The notes under the pieces are model-generated. The model was not told the origin of the DNA. It ran no database searches and worked only from the letters and a program-made list of their open reading frames with translations. Both the position numbers and the translations under genes were made by a program. Positions 1 through 7,312 of a stretch of DNA of 10,710 nt are shown here, one piece after another. Origin of the DNA: Bacteroidia bacterium (GTDB lineage: Bacteria; Bacteroidota; Bacteroidia; Bacteroidales; Dysgonomonadaceae); the NCBI GenBank assembly GCA_030539475.1, contig JAUNRY010000053.1, forward strand, positions 1 to 10,710, read 5' to 3'. Every line of letters starts with the position of its first letter. Position 1 is the stretch's first letter.

Positions 1-208
1 AAGCATTTTGCCGCAACGTTTTATCATCAATTTCGTAATCATCCCAAAGGCCTATCGAAAAAGGGAAATCGTCTTCTTGCGAAACAGGTGCTGCTTTTTT
101 ATCACCCTTGTTTCGAACTTCCGCGCTAACGCCCCAAGTTTTCAAAATATCCATCAACGTTTTTAATTTATCGTCGTCAATATCATTTTTCAAAATTAAT
201 TCAGTCAT
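1..208 (-). CDS. VapB-like antitoxin-type protein, N-terminal part (runs off the left edge)
   Basis: Reading the minus strand from an ATG at 208-206 gives 69 uninterrupted codons to the window edge, so the C-terminus is missing. The first 30 residues (MTELILKNDIDDDKLKTLMD...) look like an alpha/beta N-terminal segment. A charged linker follows (residues 32-47). The segment FPFSIGLWDDYEIDDKTLRQ (48-67) resembles the 'GLWKDYDIDxxTLRxxAW' ending of small Bacteroidetes proteins often encoded next to PIN-domain (VapC-type) toxins. In those pairs the C-terminal tail would neutralise the toxin. That assignment is from memory of the family pattern and is moderate. A toxin gene, if present, would lie to the left of the window on the same strand, 3' of this gene. 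A -7-like element sits 18 bases upstream of the start, which supports this start. Confidence 0.6.
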   Translation of the reverse strand, partial: MTELILKNDIDDDKLKTLMDILKTWGVSAEVRNKGDKKAAPVSQEDDFPFSIGLWDDYEIDDKTLRQNA

Positions 209-226
209 AATCAATTGAATTTTCCA

Positions 227-234
227 CAAATATA
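227..234 (-). promoter_or_regulatory. Bacteroidetes -7 element for the antitoxin-type gene
   Basis: Read on the minus strand this is TATATTTG, an exact match to the TAnnTTTG -7 element of Bacteroidetes housekeeping promoters. It would give a leader of about 10-14 nt before the ATG at 208. No clear TTTG -33 element is seen at the expected spacing, so the call rests on the -7 box and its position. Confidence 0.4.
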
Positions 235-310
235 TCCATCTATTCGATAATTTTGTTGTTTTATCGTTTTTTTAACTTTCTCATTGCTTTCCTGTTTTTC
301 AATTATTGCG

Positions 311-318
311 TATTTTTG
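311..318 (+). promoter_or_regulatory. Candidate -7 element for dapF-dapL
   Basis: TATTTTTG matches TAnnTTTG exactly. The -33 region is weak: a CTG at 292-294 is 16 nt upstream and a TTG at 284-286 is 24 nt upstream. Transcription from here would start near 325 and give a leader of about 70 nt containing the hairpin at 342-381. Confidence 0.4.
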
Positions 319-341
319 TCGAATTATAAACGAATAATCTT

Positions 342-385
342 AAACACGTGCCTGATTTCCCGCGAAATCTTGCCCGTGTTTTTTT
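342..385 (+). promoter_or_regulatory. Terminator-shaped hairpin in the dapF leader (candidate attenuator)
   Basis: The outer arms AAACACG (342-348) and CGTGTTT (375-381) are perfect complements. So are the inner arms GATTTC (354-359) and GAAATC (364-369), which close a CCGC loop. Between them GC (350-351) pairs with GC (372-373). All pairs share one symmetry axis, giving 15 base pairs with short mismatched positions. A run of seven T (379-385) overlaps and follows the 3' arm, and the ATG follows 11 nt later. The nearest upstream gene points the other way, so there is no upstream plus-strand gene for it to terminate. It may be an attenuator, a leader RNA structure or an operator. It does not have the size or layout of a lysine riboswitch. 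Confidence 0.55.
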
Positions 386-396
386 GATAGAGAGCG

Positions 397-1230
397 ATGA
401 GATTTACAAAAATGCACGGAACGGGCAACGATTATATTTACGTTAACCTGTTCGAGGAAAAAGTGGAGAATCCCGAAGAAGTTGCGCGCAAATGGAGCGA
501 CAGGCATTTCGGCGTGGGCAGCGATGGGCTGGTACTCATCGGCCCGTCGGAAAGGGGCGATTTTTCGATGCGGATGTTCAATGCCGACGGCTCCGAAGCC
601 GGAATGTGCGGCAACGCCTCACGTTGCGTAGGCAAATACGTGTACGATAAAGGGTTGACCCGAAAAACGGAAGTGGCTTTGGAAACGAAATCGGGGATGA
701 AAATTCTTCATCTTTTTGTAAACCCGCAAACCGATAAAGTGGAACGTGTGCGGGTGAATATGGGCAAACCCATTTTAGATGCCGGCTCCATTCCGGTTAA
801 TTTGCCGTTTTCCGAAATAATCAATCACCCTTTTTGCGTTGACGACAAGGAGCACCGAATTACCTGCGTTTCAATGGGAAATCCGCACACGGTGATTTTT
901 ATGGACGGCGTGGATCGTTTGAATATCGAACAAATAGGCCCCACCATTGAAACGCATCCCGCATTTCCCAAACGCACAAACGTTGAATTTATCGAGGTTA
1001 TCGATAGGAAAACACTTAAAATGCGTGTGTGGGAGCTGGGCAGCGGCGAAACACTTGCCTGCGGCACCGGCGCTTGCGCAACCGTGGTGGCGGGCGTGCT
1101 TAACGGGCTTTGCGAGCCTGTATCGGCTGTGCACACACGAGGCGGCGTTCTTGAAATTGAATGGAACCGTTCCGAGAACAATGTTTACCTCACCGGCGCA
1201 GCCGAATTTGTTTTTGAAGGTTCCGTCTGA
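397..1230 (+). CDS. dapF: Diaminopimelate epimerase
   Basis: DapF is a cofactor-independent cytoplasmic enzyme that converts LL- to meso-diaminopimelate, the direct precursor of lysine and a cross-link residue of Gram-negative peptidoglycan. The 277-residue length is normal for the family. The N-terminus MRFTKMHGTGNDYIYV is the classic signature. The two catalytic cysteines are both present: C71 in MCGNASRC, one per pseudo-symmetric half, and C222 in GSGETLACGTGACA. SMGNPHTVIF (159-168) and PKRTNVEFIE (191-200) are further conserved segments. It is followed 73 bp downstream by dapL, whose enzyme makes the DapF substrate, so the two probably form one transcript. The ATG at 397 is preferred because it starts exactly at the family N-terminus. 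The leader carries a terminator-like hairpin that could regulate it. Identity is near certain. Confidence 0.97.
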   Translation: MRFTKMHGTGNDYIYVNLFEEKVENPEEVARKWSDRHFGVGSDGLVLIGPSERGDFSMRMFNADGSEAGMCGNASRCVGKYVYDKGLTRKTEVALETKSGMKILHLFVNPQTDKVERVRVNMGKPILDAGSIPVNLPFSEIINHPFCVDDKEHRITCVSMGNPHTVIFMDGVDRLNIEQIGPTIETHPAFPKRTNVEFIEVIDRKTLKMRVWELGSGETLACGTGACATVVAGVLNGLCEPVSAVHTRGGVLEIEWNRSENNVYLTGAAEFVFEGSV

Positions 1231-1303
1231 ACGATTTTAGTTCTGATAAATATAAAATTTGCACCGGCAGGCTTAAAACCGCCTGACGCTCAATATACGA
1301 ATT

Positions 1304-2512
1304 ATGTTCACCATCAACGAAAATTATCTTCAACTGAATGAAAGCTATCTTTTTAGCACGATAGCCAAAAAAATAAACGAGTTTACCCTTTCGAATCCCG
1401 AAACCGATATCATCCGCTTGGGCATTGGCGATGTAACGCTTCCGCTCCCGCCTTCGGTGGTGGATGCGCTGCACAAAAGCGTGGATGAAATGGGGCGGAA
1501 AGAAACGTTTCGCGGTTACGGGCCTGAGCAAGGGTACGGATTTCTTCGGGAAAAAATTGCCGAAATCGATTTTCAAAAGCGCGGGATTTCCGTTTCTGCC
1601 GATGAGATTTTCGTGAGCGACGGCTCCAAAAGCGACACCGGAAACATTCTCGACATCCTTGGCGAGCAAAACAGCGTGGCGCTTGCCGACCCCGTTTATC
1701 CTGTTTACCAAGACACCAACGTGATGCGTTTGGGAGCCGATAACCGGCTTATCTTACTGCCCTGCACCGCCGAAAATAATTTTTTGCCGCAATTGCCGAC
1801 GGAAAAAATCGACATCATTTACTTGTGTTACCCCGACAACCCCACCGGAACGGTAATGACAAAACCGCAACTGAAACAATGGGTGGATTATGCGTTGGAA
1901 AACAGGAGTTTAATTTTATTTGACGCGGCTTACGAAGCGTTTATTACCGAAGACGATATTCCGCGCAGCATTTTCGAAATAGAAGGAGCCGAACAGTGCG
2001 CCATCGAATTCCGCTCTTTCTCCAAAAATGCCGGTTTCACCGGTTTGCGATGCAGTTATGCCGTGGTTCCCAAATCCCTGAAAACCCATACCGCCGACGG
2101 GCGCGAAGTGTCGCTGCACGGTTTGTGGAACAGGCGCCAATCCACCAAATTCAACGGTACGCCGTATATCGTGCAGCGCGCTGCCGAAGCCGTTTATTCG
2201 CCCGAAGGGCAAAATGAGATCCGCGAAATGGTGGATTATTATATGCAAAACGCGGCCATTATCCGCAGCGCGCTTTTATCGAAAGGCTGGCCGGTTTTCG
2301 GCGGAGTAAATTCCCCGTACGTGTGGTTCAAATGCCCGGGAACCGATAACTCGTGGCGCTTTTTCGACCGGTTGCTGCACGAATGCCATATCGTGGGCAC
2401 TCCCGGAGTAGGCTTCGGCGCCTACGGCGAAGGCTATTTCCGGCTGTCGGCCTTCAACAGCCTCGAAAAAACCCGCGAAGCGGTGAGGAGAATAGAAAGG
2501 TGGGAGGTGTAA
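1304..2512 (+). CDS. dapL: LL-diaminopimelate aminotransferase
   Basis: DapL is a PLP-dependent fold-type I aminotransferase. It makes LL-diaminopimelate directly from tetrahydrodipicolinate and glutamate, bypassing the DapD/DapC/DapE acylated route. The 402-residue length is close to the roughly 410 usual for the family. Visible signatures are IIRLGIGDVTLPLP (37-50), the GYGPEQGYGFLRE segment (71-83), YPDNPTG (176-182), DAAYEAF (207-213), and SFSKNAGFTGLRC (238-250), with K241 as the PLP Schiff-base lysine. FRLSAF (379-384) holds the arginine (R380) expected to bind the substrate carboxylate. The conserved N-terminal segment with NENYLQL and YLFSTIAKKI is typical of DapL and separates it from general aspartate aminotransferases. 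It follows dapF, whose enzyme acts on its product. No terminator follows, and the next promoter overlaps its stop codon. Confidence 0.95.
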   Translation: MFTINENYLQLNESYLFSTIAKKINEFTLSNPETDIIRLGIGDVTLPLPPSVVDALHKSVDEMGRKETFRGYGPEQGYGFLREKIAEIDFQKRGISVSADEIFVSDGSKSDTGNILDILGEQNSVALADPVYPVYQDTNVMRLGADNRLILLPCTAENNFLPQLPTEKIDIIYLCYPDNPTGTVMTKPQLKQWVDYALENRSLILFDAAYEAFITEDDIPRSIFEIEGAEQCAIEFRSFSKNAGFTGLRCSYAVVPKSLKTHTADGREVSLHGLWNRRQSTKFNGTPYIVQRAAEAVYSPEGQNEIREMVDYYMQNAAIIRSALLSKGWPVFGGVNSPYVWFKCPGTDNSWRFFDRLLHECHIVGTPGVGFGAYGEGYFRLSAFNSLEKTREAVRRIERWEV

Positions 2513-2513
2513 T

Positions 2514-2544
2514 TTTGTCATTCTCTCATTTTTTCCTATTTTTG
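2514..2544 (+). promoter_or_regulatory. Bacteroidetes promoter of the fucosidase gene
   Basis: TTTG (2514-2517), a 19-nt spacer and TATTTTTG (2537-2544) match the TTTG / TAnnTTTG consensus in both boxes and spacing. The predicted start near 2551 gives a leader of about 16 nt. The -33 box begins two bases after the dapL stop codon, so the fucosidase gene is likely its own transcription unit. Confidence 0.7.
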
Positions 2545-2566
2545 TTAACCTAAAAAACCATTATCA

Positions 2567-4585
2567 ATGAAACAAAGACTCGTCCTTTTCTTTTTGTGCT
2601 TTGCGGCGTTGGCAAGCGCACAGCAAAAACCGTCGCAGCAATGGCTCGACCAAAAGTTTTCGATGTTCATCCATTTCGGGCTTTATTCCGTTTATGGCGG
2701 CGTGTACGACGGCAAACCCGTGGAACGCGGATACAGCGAACAAATTCAGTCGTTTGCCGGAATTTTCAGCGATTGGTATGCCAATACCGCCAACCAATTC
2801 AATCCCACCCAATGGAACGCCGACGAAATTGTGCAATTGGCAAAAGATGCCGGAATGCGCTCCATTGTTTTCACTTCGAAGCACCACGACGGTTTTTGTA
2901 TGTACCACTCGCAATACACCGATTTCAATATCGTGGACGCCACGCCTTACGGCCGCGACTTGATGAAAGAATTGGCGGATGCCTGCGCCCGCGGCGGAAT
3001 CGAATTTTCGGTTTACTATTCGCTTATCGATTGGAATTTTCCGCAAGCTTATCCCATTTCGAGCCACAATGCAGACCCCATTACACCGGAACATTACGCT
3101 TTCAACTTGAAACAGGTGGAAGAAATAATGACCAATTACGGCGAAATTTCCGAAATTTGGTTCGATATGGGTTCACTCACACCGGAACAGAGCAAAGGAT
3201 TGTATGATTTAGTTACTCGCCTGCAACCGCAATGTATGATTAGCGGCCGGTTGGGAAACGATTATGTGGATTTTGCCGTGATGGCCGACAACGAGTATCC
3301 CGATTATAAGTTGGATATCCCGTGGCAAACGGCCGCCTCTATGTTCGATGAAACGTGGGGGTATCGTTCGTGGCAAAAACGGGGAGAAGTTCAGCCGAAA
3401 GTGGAAGAAAAAATCGCCAGTTTAATACAAGTTATCAGCCGCGGCGGAAATTACCTGCTCAATATCGGCCCTCGTGGCGATGGTTCGGTGGTGGAGTTTG
3501 AGCGCGATGTGTTGCTGGGTATCGGAGAATGGGTGAAAGCCAATGCCGAAGCCATTTACGGCACGCGTGCCAATCCGTTGAATCATCCGTTTCACGGTTT
3601 CGATGCAACGGCGAAAGGCGATGCCATTTATTTCTTTGCTCCACGCGGCGAAGAAAACCGGTTGCAGAAAATCCTGACTTCCCAGCCTTTCAAGACCGAA
3701 GTTTCATCACTTGGCAACACAAACAACGCTCCTTTCACGGTTTTTATAGCAACCGGATTTGAGGTTAAACCGGAAAACGTGTTGGCGCGGAACACGGTGC
3801 TCACGCCGCAAAACGCGACACCTGTTTTCGGCCATTCGAGCCTGAATTATTACGCCGGATACAAAAGTTTAACCGGATACGATTGGGCTTTTCGCTCCGG
3901 TAAACGGCAAATTTCGCCCCAAATTATGTTTTCCGACAATGAAAAAGGCCGAGAAATACAAATCGATATAGATGGAAACGAGCAAACAGTTACGTTAAAT
4001 TCATCGGCACAAAAAACCGTGAGATTGCCAAAAAACGCGGTAAAATGGGGCGATTTGTACAGAAAACGATCCAGCATGGTTTTTGGGAACTTGGCTGATC
4101 TGGAAGGATTTCCGTCGATAAACACAGATGAAAACTGGCAAAAAGTAACCGATTTTAAATACGGTGCGGCAATTACGGAAAAAATTTCGCCTAAATCGGG
4201 TGTTGCATTTCTGCAGAAGATTGAATCGGCAAAAGAACAACCCATTGCCGTGGAAATTAAGAGCGGCAATGCTGTTTATATTTTACTCAACGGCGAATAC
4301 ATAACGGCGCATTTCTCACCCAACCGGGTAACATCCGATGAGGAAACCGTTTTTCTTCCGTTAAAAAAAGGAGAGAACCAACTTGTAATTGTATTTTACA
4401 ACGGGTTCGATACGGCGTTTTCATACAGAATAAATCCATTGGAACAATGGACGGTTTATACCCAAAACCTGTCGCCCGTGAAATTGGATACGGAAAAGGA
4501 ATTTCACTCGATATCTGTTCGCGATCCTCGTCCAATTTCAAGCGTAGCTCCGTTGCGGATGAATAATATACAAATCAGGTTTTAA
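2567..4585 (+). CDS. Secreted GH29 alpha-L-fucosidase
   Basis: This is predicted to release terminal L-fucose from glycans by a retaining mechanism in the periplasm or at the cell surface. A signal peptide (about residues 1-18, ending ALASA before QQ) precedes the GH29 catalytic barrel (about 25-335). Family signatures are WLDQKFSMFIHFGLYSVYGG (26-45), FTSKHHDGFCMY (102-113), DFNIVD (119-124) and EISEIWFDMG (193-202), in which D200 is the expected nucleophile. SLIQVISRGGNYLLNIGPRG (285-304) is the conserved end of the barrel. The acid/base residue varies in this family and is not assigned here. The remaining 340 or so residues are predicted mostly beta and look like the usual C-terminal sandwich domains. 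Residues from about 480 on are not assigned to a named family. No SusC/SusD pair or other glycan-use gene lies in the window. The 3' end overlaps the response-regulator gene by 4 bases, tail to tail. Confidence 0.9.
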   Translation: MKQRLVLFFLCFAALASAQQKPSQQWLDQKFSMFIHFGLYSVYGGVYDGKPVERGYSEQIQSFAGIFSDWYANTANQFNPTQWNADEIVQLAKDAGMRSIVFTSKHHDGFCMYHSQYTDFNIVDATPYGRDLMKELADACARGGIEFSVYYSLIDWNFPQAYPISSHNADPITPEHYAFNLKQVEEIMTNYGEISEIWFDMGSLTPEQSKGLYDLVTRLQPQCMISGRLGNDYVDFAVMADNEYPDYKLDIPWQTAASMFDETWGYRSWQKRGEVQPKVEEKIASLIQVISRGGNYLLNIGPRGDGSVVEFERDVLLGIGEWVKANAEAIYGTRANPLNHPFHGFDATAKGDAIYFFAPRGEENRLQKILTSQPFKTEVSSLGNTNNAPFTVFIATGFEVKPENVLARNTVLTPQNATPVFGHSSLNYYAGYKSLTGYDWAFRSGKRQISPQIMFSDNEKGREIQIDIDGNEQTVTLNSSAQKTVRLPKNAVKWGDLYRKRSSMVFGNLADLEGFPSINTDENWQKVTDFKYGAAITEKISPKSGVAFLQKIESAKEQPIAVEIKSGNAVYILLNGEYITAHFSPNRVTSDEETVFLPLKKGENQLVIVFYNGFDTAFSYRINPLEQWTVYTQNLSPVKLDTEKEFHSISVRDPRPISSVAPLRMNNIQIRF

Positions 4586-5220
4586 ATCATTCCCCACTCT
4601 TTCGCTTTCTGCACCAGGTTCACGGTTTTATTCACCTCGAATTTCTGCATCAGGCTTTTCCGGTGGCTATCCACGGTTACGGCGCTGATAAACATTTTTT
4701 CGGCAATTTGGGCGGTGGTGAGTCCGGTGGAGAGGTATTTCAACACTTCTTTTTCGCGTTTGGTAACCGGAGGTATTTCGGTGAGTTCCTGTTTGGTGAT
4801 GGAGGCGAGAATTTTCTGCGCTTCTTTTCCGAAATGAAGGTTTCCGTCCACAATGTTTCGGATGGCTTTTTCAATGTCATTGGTGGAGGCACTTTTCAAC
4901 AGGTATCCCGAAGCGCCGCTGTGTAGCATCCTCAGAATAATGCTTCGTTCGTTGAAGTTGCTTAATCCCAATATTTTAATGTCGGGATACTCTTTCTTGA
5001 TTTCCGCACATAAATCCAGTCCGCTGCCGTCGGGTAAACTGATGTCGAGCAGCAAAATATCGGCGGAAGTAGTTTTCAGCAACTCGCGCAGTTCCTGTGC
5101 CGAATGAGCCGTTGCAATAATGGATAAATCGTCCTTTTGGTTGATAAAGCTGTTCAATCCTTCGGCAATGAGCGGATGGTCGTCGCAAACGATGATTTCA
5201 ATCGGTTTCATATCAGGCAT
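4582..5220 (-). CDS. NarL/LuxR-family response regulator
   Basis: This is the DNA-binding partner of the adjacent histidine kinase. The receiver domain (about residues 5-120) has the acidic pair D13/D14, the phospho-accepting D59 in DILLLDISLPDGSG, the switch residue S87 in LGLSNF, and K109 in GYLLKS. A linker leads to a LuxR-type helix-turn-helix (about 150-212) with the typical PPVTKREKEVLKYLSTGLTT start and IAEKMFISAVTVDSHRKSLM recognition region. The 212-residue length is normal. Two starts are possible. The ATG at 5220 overlaps the kinase gene by 13 bases. The ATG at 5211 (giving MKPIEIIVCDD) makes a 4-base ATGA overlap with the kinase stop and fits the usual family N-terminus slightly better. 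Either way translation is probably coupled to the kinase. The target is not shown by sequence, but the divergent envelope gene run is the natural candidate. Confidence 0.93.
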   Translation of the reverse strand: MPDMKPIEIIVCDDHPLIAEGLNSFINQKDDLSIIATAHSAQELRELLKTTSADILLLDISLPDGSGLDLCAEIKKEYPDIKILGLSNFNERSIILRMLHSGASGYLLKSASTNDIEKAIRNIVDGNLHFGKEAQKILASITKQELTEIPPVTKREKEVLKYLSTGLTTAQIAEKMFISAVTVDSHRKSLMQKFEVNKTVNLVQKAKEWGMI

Positions 5221-7124
5221 TCAATGTTGATGGAAGTTCCGTTTCCGGGAGATGAATCGATGTTTATTTTCCCGTTCAGGTATTTCACACGCGTTTCTAT
5301 ATTGTTTAAACCCATATTTCGTTGGTTTGTTTGCGGATCGAACCCTTTTCCGTTGTCTTCGATGGCGATGAGCAGCAAACCGTTCTCCACCGTGCATTGA
5401 AGAAAAATGGCGGACGCATCGGCGTGTTTTACCGCATTATTCACCAATTCCTGCACAATTCTGTAAATGGATAGCTGCTTGTTTCTATCCGTGATTTCCG
5501 CTAAATTACTGGCGTAATAATCGATTTTGGTGCTTGCCGTTTGCAGATTTTGCACAAAATCCCGAAGCGCGGCATCCAACCCATACTGCACGAGCGATAC
5601 CGGCATCAGGTTGTGCGAAAGGGTTCGGATATCGGATACCGTTTCTTCGAGTTGAGAGACTGCTTTTTGCAAGCTGTTGTCGTGATTGGTTTCAATGGCG
5701 TTTTCCAAGTTGATTTTTATCCCTGTGAGTTTTCCGCCCAATCCGTCGTGAAGTTCACGGGCTATGCGCGAGCGCTCCTGTTCGTTTCCTTCCATCAGCG
5801 CTTTGGAAATTTCGGCTTCTTTTTTCTGTTCCAACGAAATGAGCTCTTGTTGTGCTTGTTTTTTCTTTTGTTTGGATGCATAAATATAAAATGCCAACAA
5901 CAAAAGCGCGAACGAAATGCTGCTTAGGGCAATGGTTTGATGCAATTTGGTTTTGTTTTCGAGCGTCAATATTTTCTTTTCGCTTTCCGATTGATTGTAT
6001 TGAGTTTCGAGCTGATTAATATTCATTTTTTGATTCCGGTTGTAAATGCTGTCTTTTAGTAATATGGTTTCTTCCAACAAATTATAAGCCGATTGGAAAT
6101 TTCCTAATTTGCCTTCTATCTCCGCAAGCCTGTCTGTAATGACTGCTTTGTTATCAACGACATTGCTGATGTATCTGTTATTGATAAGCTCCTCGGAAAG
6201 TTTTTTAGCGCCTTCAAAATCACCTGTTTTTATTAGAATGTTTATTAAATGATCCACAATTTCAGCATAAAGATAATCGAGCTTTAAATGTTTAGCTATT
6301 TTCATTCCTTCATTTGAGGCTTCAATTGCTTCATTCGTTTCGTCCATTAAACTGTGATACTTGGCTTTCGTTTCATAATAAAACGGCACAGAACTCAAAT
6401 AATGTATATCGTCTTTTACCCGTTGAAACCATTTTTCTACTTTTGCCATTGTTTGAGCACACTTTTCAGTATCCGGCTGGTTACAATAAGTTTTTATTAA
6501 TCTGAGATATATGGAAAATAGGATGGAATTTTCTTTATTATTCTCTTCGAGCAACTGAATAGCATTTTGATAATATTCTATTGATTTTTCATATTGTGCT
6601 TGGTTGTAAAAAGATACACCCACATTCATATAATATCGTGCTAATTTACTTATGTCTCCCGTTTTCTTAATATAAGGGATACTCTTATTTAACAGAATAT
6701 CCACGTAAGCATCCTGGTTTCCTTTGTATTGCTCCAATAATCCGTAGCTATTCCACAAGCGTGCCCGGTAATTATAGGCTTTTTCCGTATCCGATTTTTT
6801 TAATTTCTCTTCGGCGCGCATATAAAATTCCTGCTTTCTATCGCTTTCTTTTTCAGCAATTACTGTTCCGGTGTAATAAAGAAGAATCCCTTGATGCAAA
6901 TCGTCTTTTTTATCAATCAACAAGGCCGCAGAATCAAGCATTGCGAAGGCTTCAACGCTATCTTTTCTCGCCCAATAAACCGCTAACCGGAAATAAAAAT
7001 CGGCTTTTTCGATTTTTGTTTTTGCTTTTTTCAATTCCAACGACAAACTGTCAGGATAACTGTTTTGTGCATTCAATCCCTCCCACAAAAACAGGAAAAT
7101 ACTAAGTATCAGTAATGGGCGCAT
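5208..7124 (-). CDS. TPR-containing sensor histidine kinase (HisKA_3 / HATPase_c type)
   Basis: This is a membrane sensor kinase that should phosphorylate the coupled NarL-type regulator. Residues 1-19 form a signal peptide (cleavage likely near NAQ). Residues about 25-360 are an all-helical periplasmic TPR array, clearest at YYMNVGVSFYNQAQYEKSIE (164-183). A coiled coil (about 362-395) leads to one membrane helix (about 397-416). The dimerisation/phosphoacceptor domain has H459 in RSRIARELHDGLGGKLTGIK, the HisKA_3 signature. The ATPase domain has the N box QELVNNAVKHA (558-568), G1 EDNGKGFD (589-596) and GLNNIETRV (605-613). The 638-residue length suits Bacteroidetes TPR-kinase architecture. 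The ligand is unknown, and the TPR array may sense protein or peptide partners in the periplasm. The gene has its own promoter at 7151-7183 and overlaps the regulator gene, so the two are one operon. Confidence 0.93.
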   Translation of the reverse strand: MRPLLILSIFLFLWEGLNAQNSYPDSLSLELKKAKTKIEKADFYFRLAVYWARKDSVEAFAMLDSAALLIDKKDDLHQGILLYYTGTVIAEKESDRKQEFYMRAEEKLKKSDTEKAYNYRARLWNSYGLLEQYKGNQDAYVDILLNKSIPYIKKTGDISKLARYYMNVGVSFYNQAQYEKSIEYYQNAIQLLEENNKENSILFSIYLRLIKTYCNQPDTEKCAQTMAKVEKWFQRVKDDIHYLSSVPFYYETKAKYHSLMDETNEAIEASNEGMKIAKHLKLDYLYAEIVDHLINILIKTGDFEGAKKLSEELINNRYISNVVDNKAVITDRLAEIEGKLGNFQSAYNLLEETILLKDSIYNRNQKMNINQLETQYNQSESEKKILTLENKTKLHQTIALSSISFALLLLAFYIYASKQKKKQAQQELISLEQKKEAEISKALMEGNEQERSRIARELHDGLGGKLTGIKINLENAIETNHDNSLQKAVSQLEETVSDIRTLSHNLMPVSLVQYGLDAALRDFVQNLQTASTKIDYYASNLAEITDRNKQLSIYRIVQELVNNAVKHADASAIFLQCTVENGLLLIAIEDNGKGFDPQTNQRNMGLNNIETRVKYLNGKINIDSSPGNGTSINIECLI

Positions 7125-7150
7125 AGTTGACTTTTTTAATTATTTCTCCA

Positions 7151-7183
7151 CAAATATATATACAGATGAGGCGAAAATCCAAA
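7151..7183 (-). promoter_or_regulatory. Promoter of the kinase/regulator operon
   Basis: On the minus strand TTTG (7183-7180) and TATATTTG (7158-7151) are separated by 21 nt, close to the Bacteroidetes consensus. Transcription would begin near 7144, about 20 nt before the kinase ATG at 7124. Confidence 0.6.
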
Positions 7184-7200
7184 TTATTTAGACTCATTCT

Positions 7201-7223
7201 AAAAAAATCCCCCGAAAGGGGGA
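7201..7223 (-). terminator. Candidate intrinsic terminator or insulator between divergent promoters
   Basis: TCCCCC (7208-7213) and GGGGGA (7218-7223) form a perfect 6-bp, GC-rich stem. The 4-base loop is GAAA on the plus strand and TTTC on the minus strand. On the minus strand it is followed directly by seven T (7207-7201), the shape of an intrinsic terminator for leftward transcription. No minus-strand gene lies to its right in this window, so it may block antisense or read-through RNA from entering the kinase operon. Confidence 0.45.
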
Positions 7224-7247
7224 GAAAAAAATCCCTGTTTTGGGGAA

Positions 7248-7278
7248 TTGTGCAGTTGTATTGCAGGCTGTAATTTTG
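7248..7278 (+). promoter_or_regulatory. Promoter of the envelope gene run
   Basis: TTG (7248-7250), a 20-nt spacer and TAATTTTG (7271-7278) fit the Bacteroidetes consensus, with an A in place of the first T of the -33 box. The predicted start near 7285 gives a leader of about 28 nt before the ATG at 7313. No comparable promoter was found before the next three genes. Confidence 0.6.
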
Positions 7279-7312
7279 CATCGGACAAAATAATAAATTT
7301 AAACTCAAAAAA

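Noticed and set aside
209..396. Lysine (L-box) riboswitch before dapF
   Set aside because: Only the single hairpin at 342-381 is seen. The multi-helix lysine aptamer of about 175 nt is not recognisable in the AT-rich stretch before it.
1190..1711. 173-codon minus-strand open frame under dapF/dapL
   Set aside because: It is antisense to the conserved dapL catalytic gene and the dapF end. The translation is a composition shadow with no family motif.
2564..3094. 176-codon minus-strand open frame under the fucosidase gene
   Set aside because: It runs antisense to the signal peptide and first conserved GH29 motifs of a clear gene, so it is a shadow frame.
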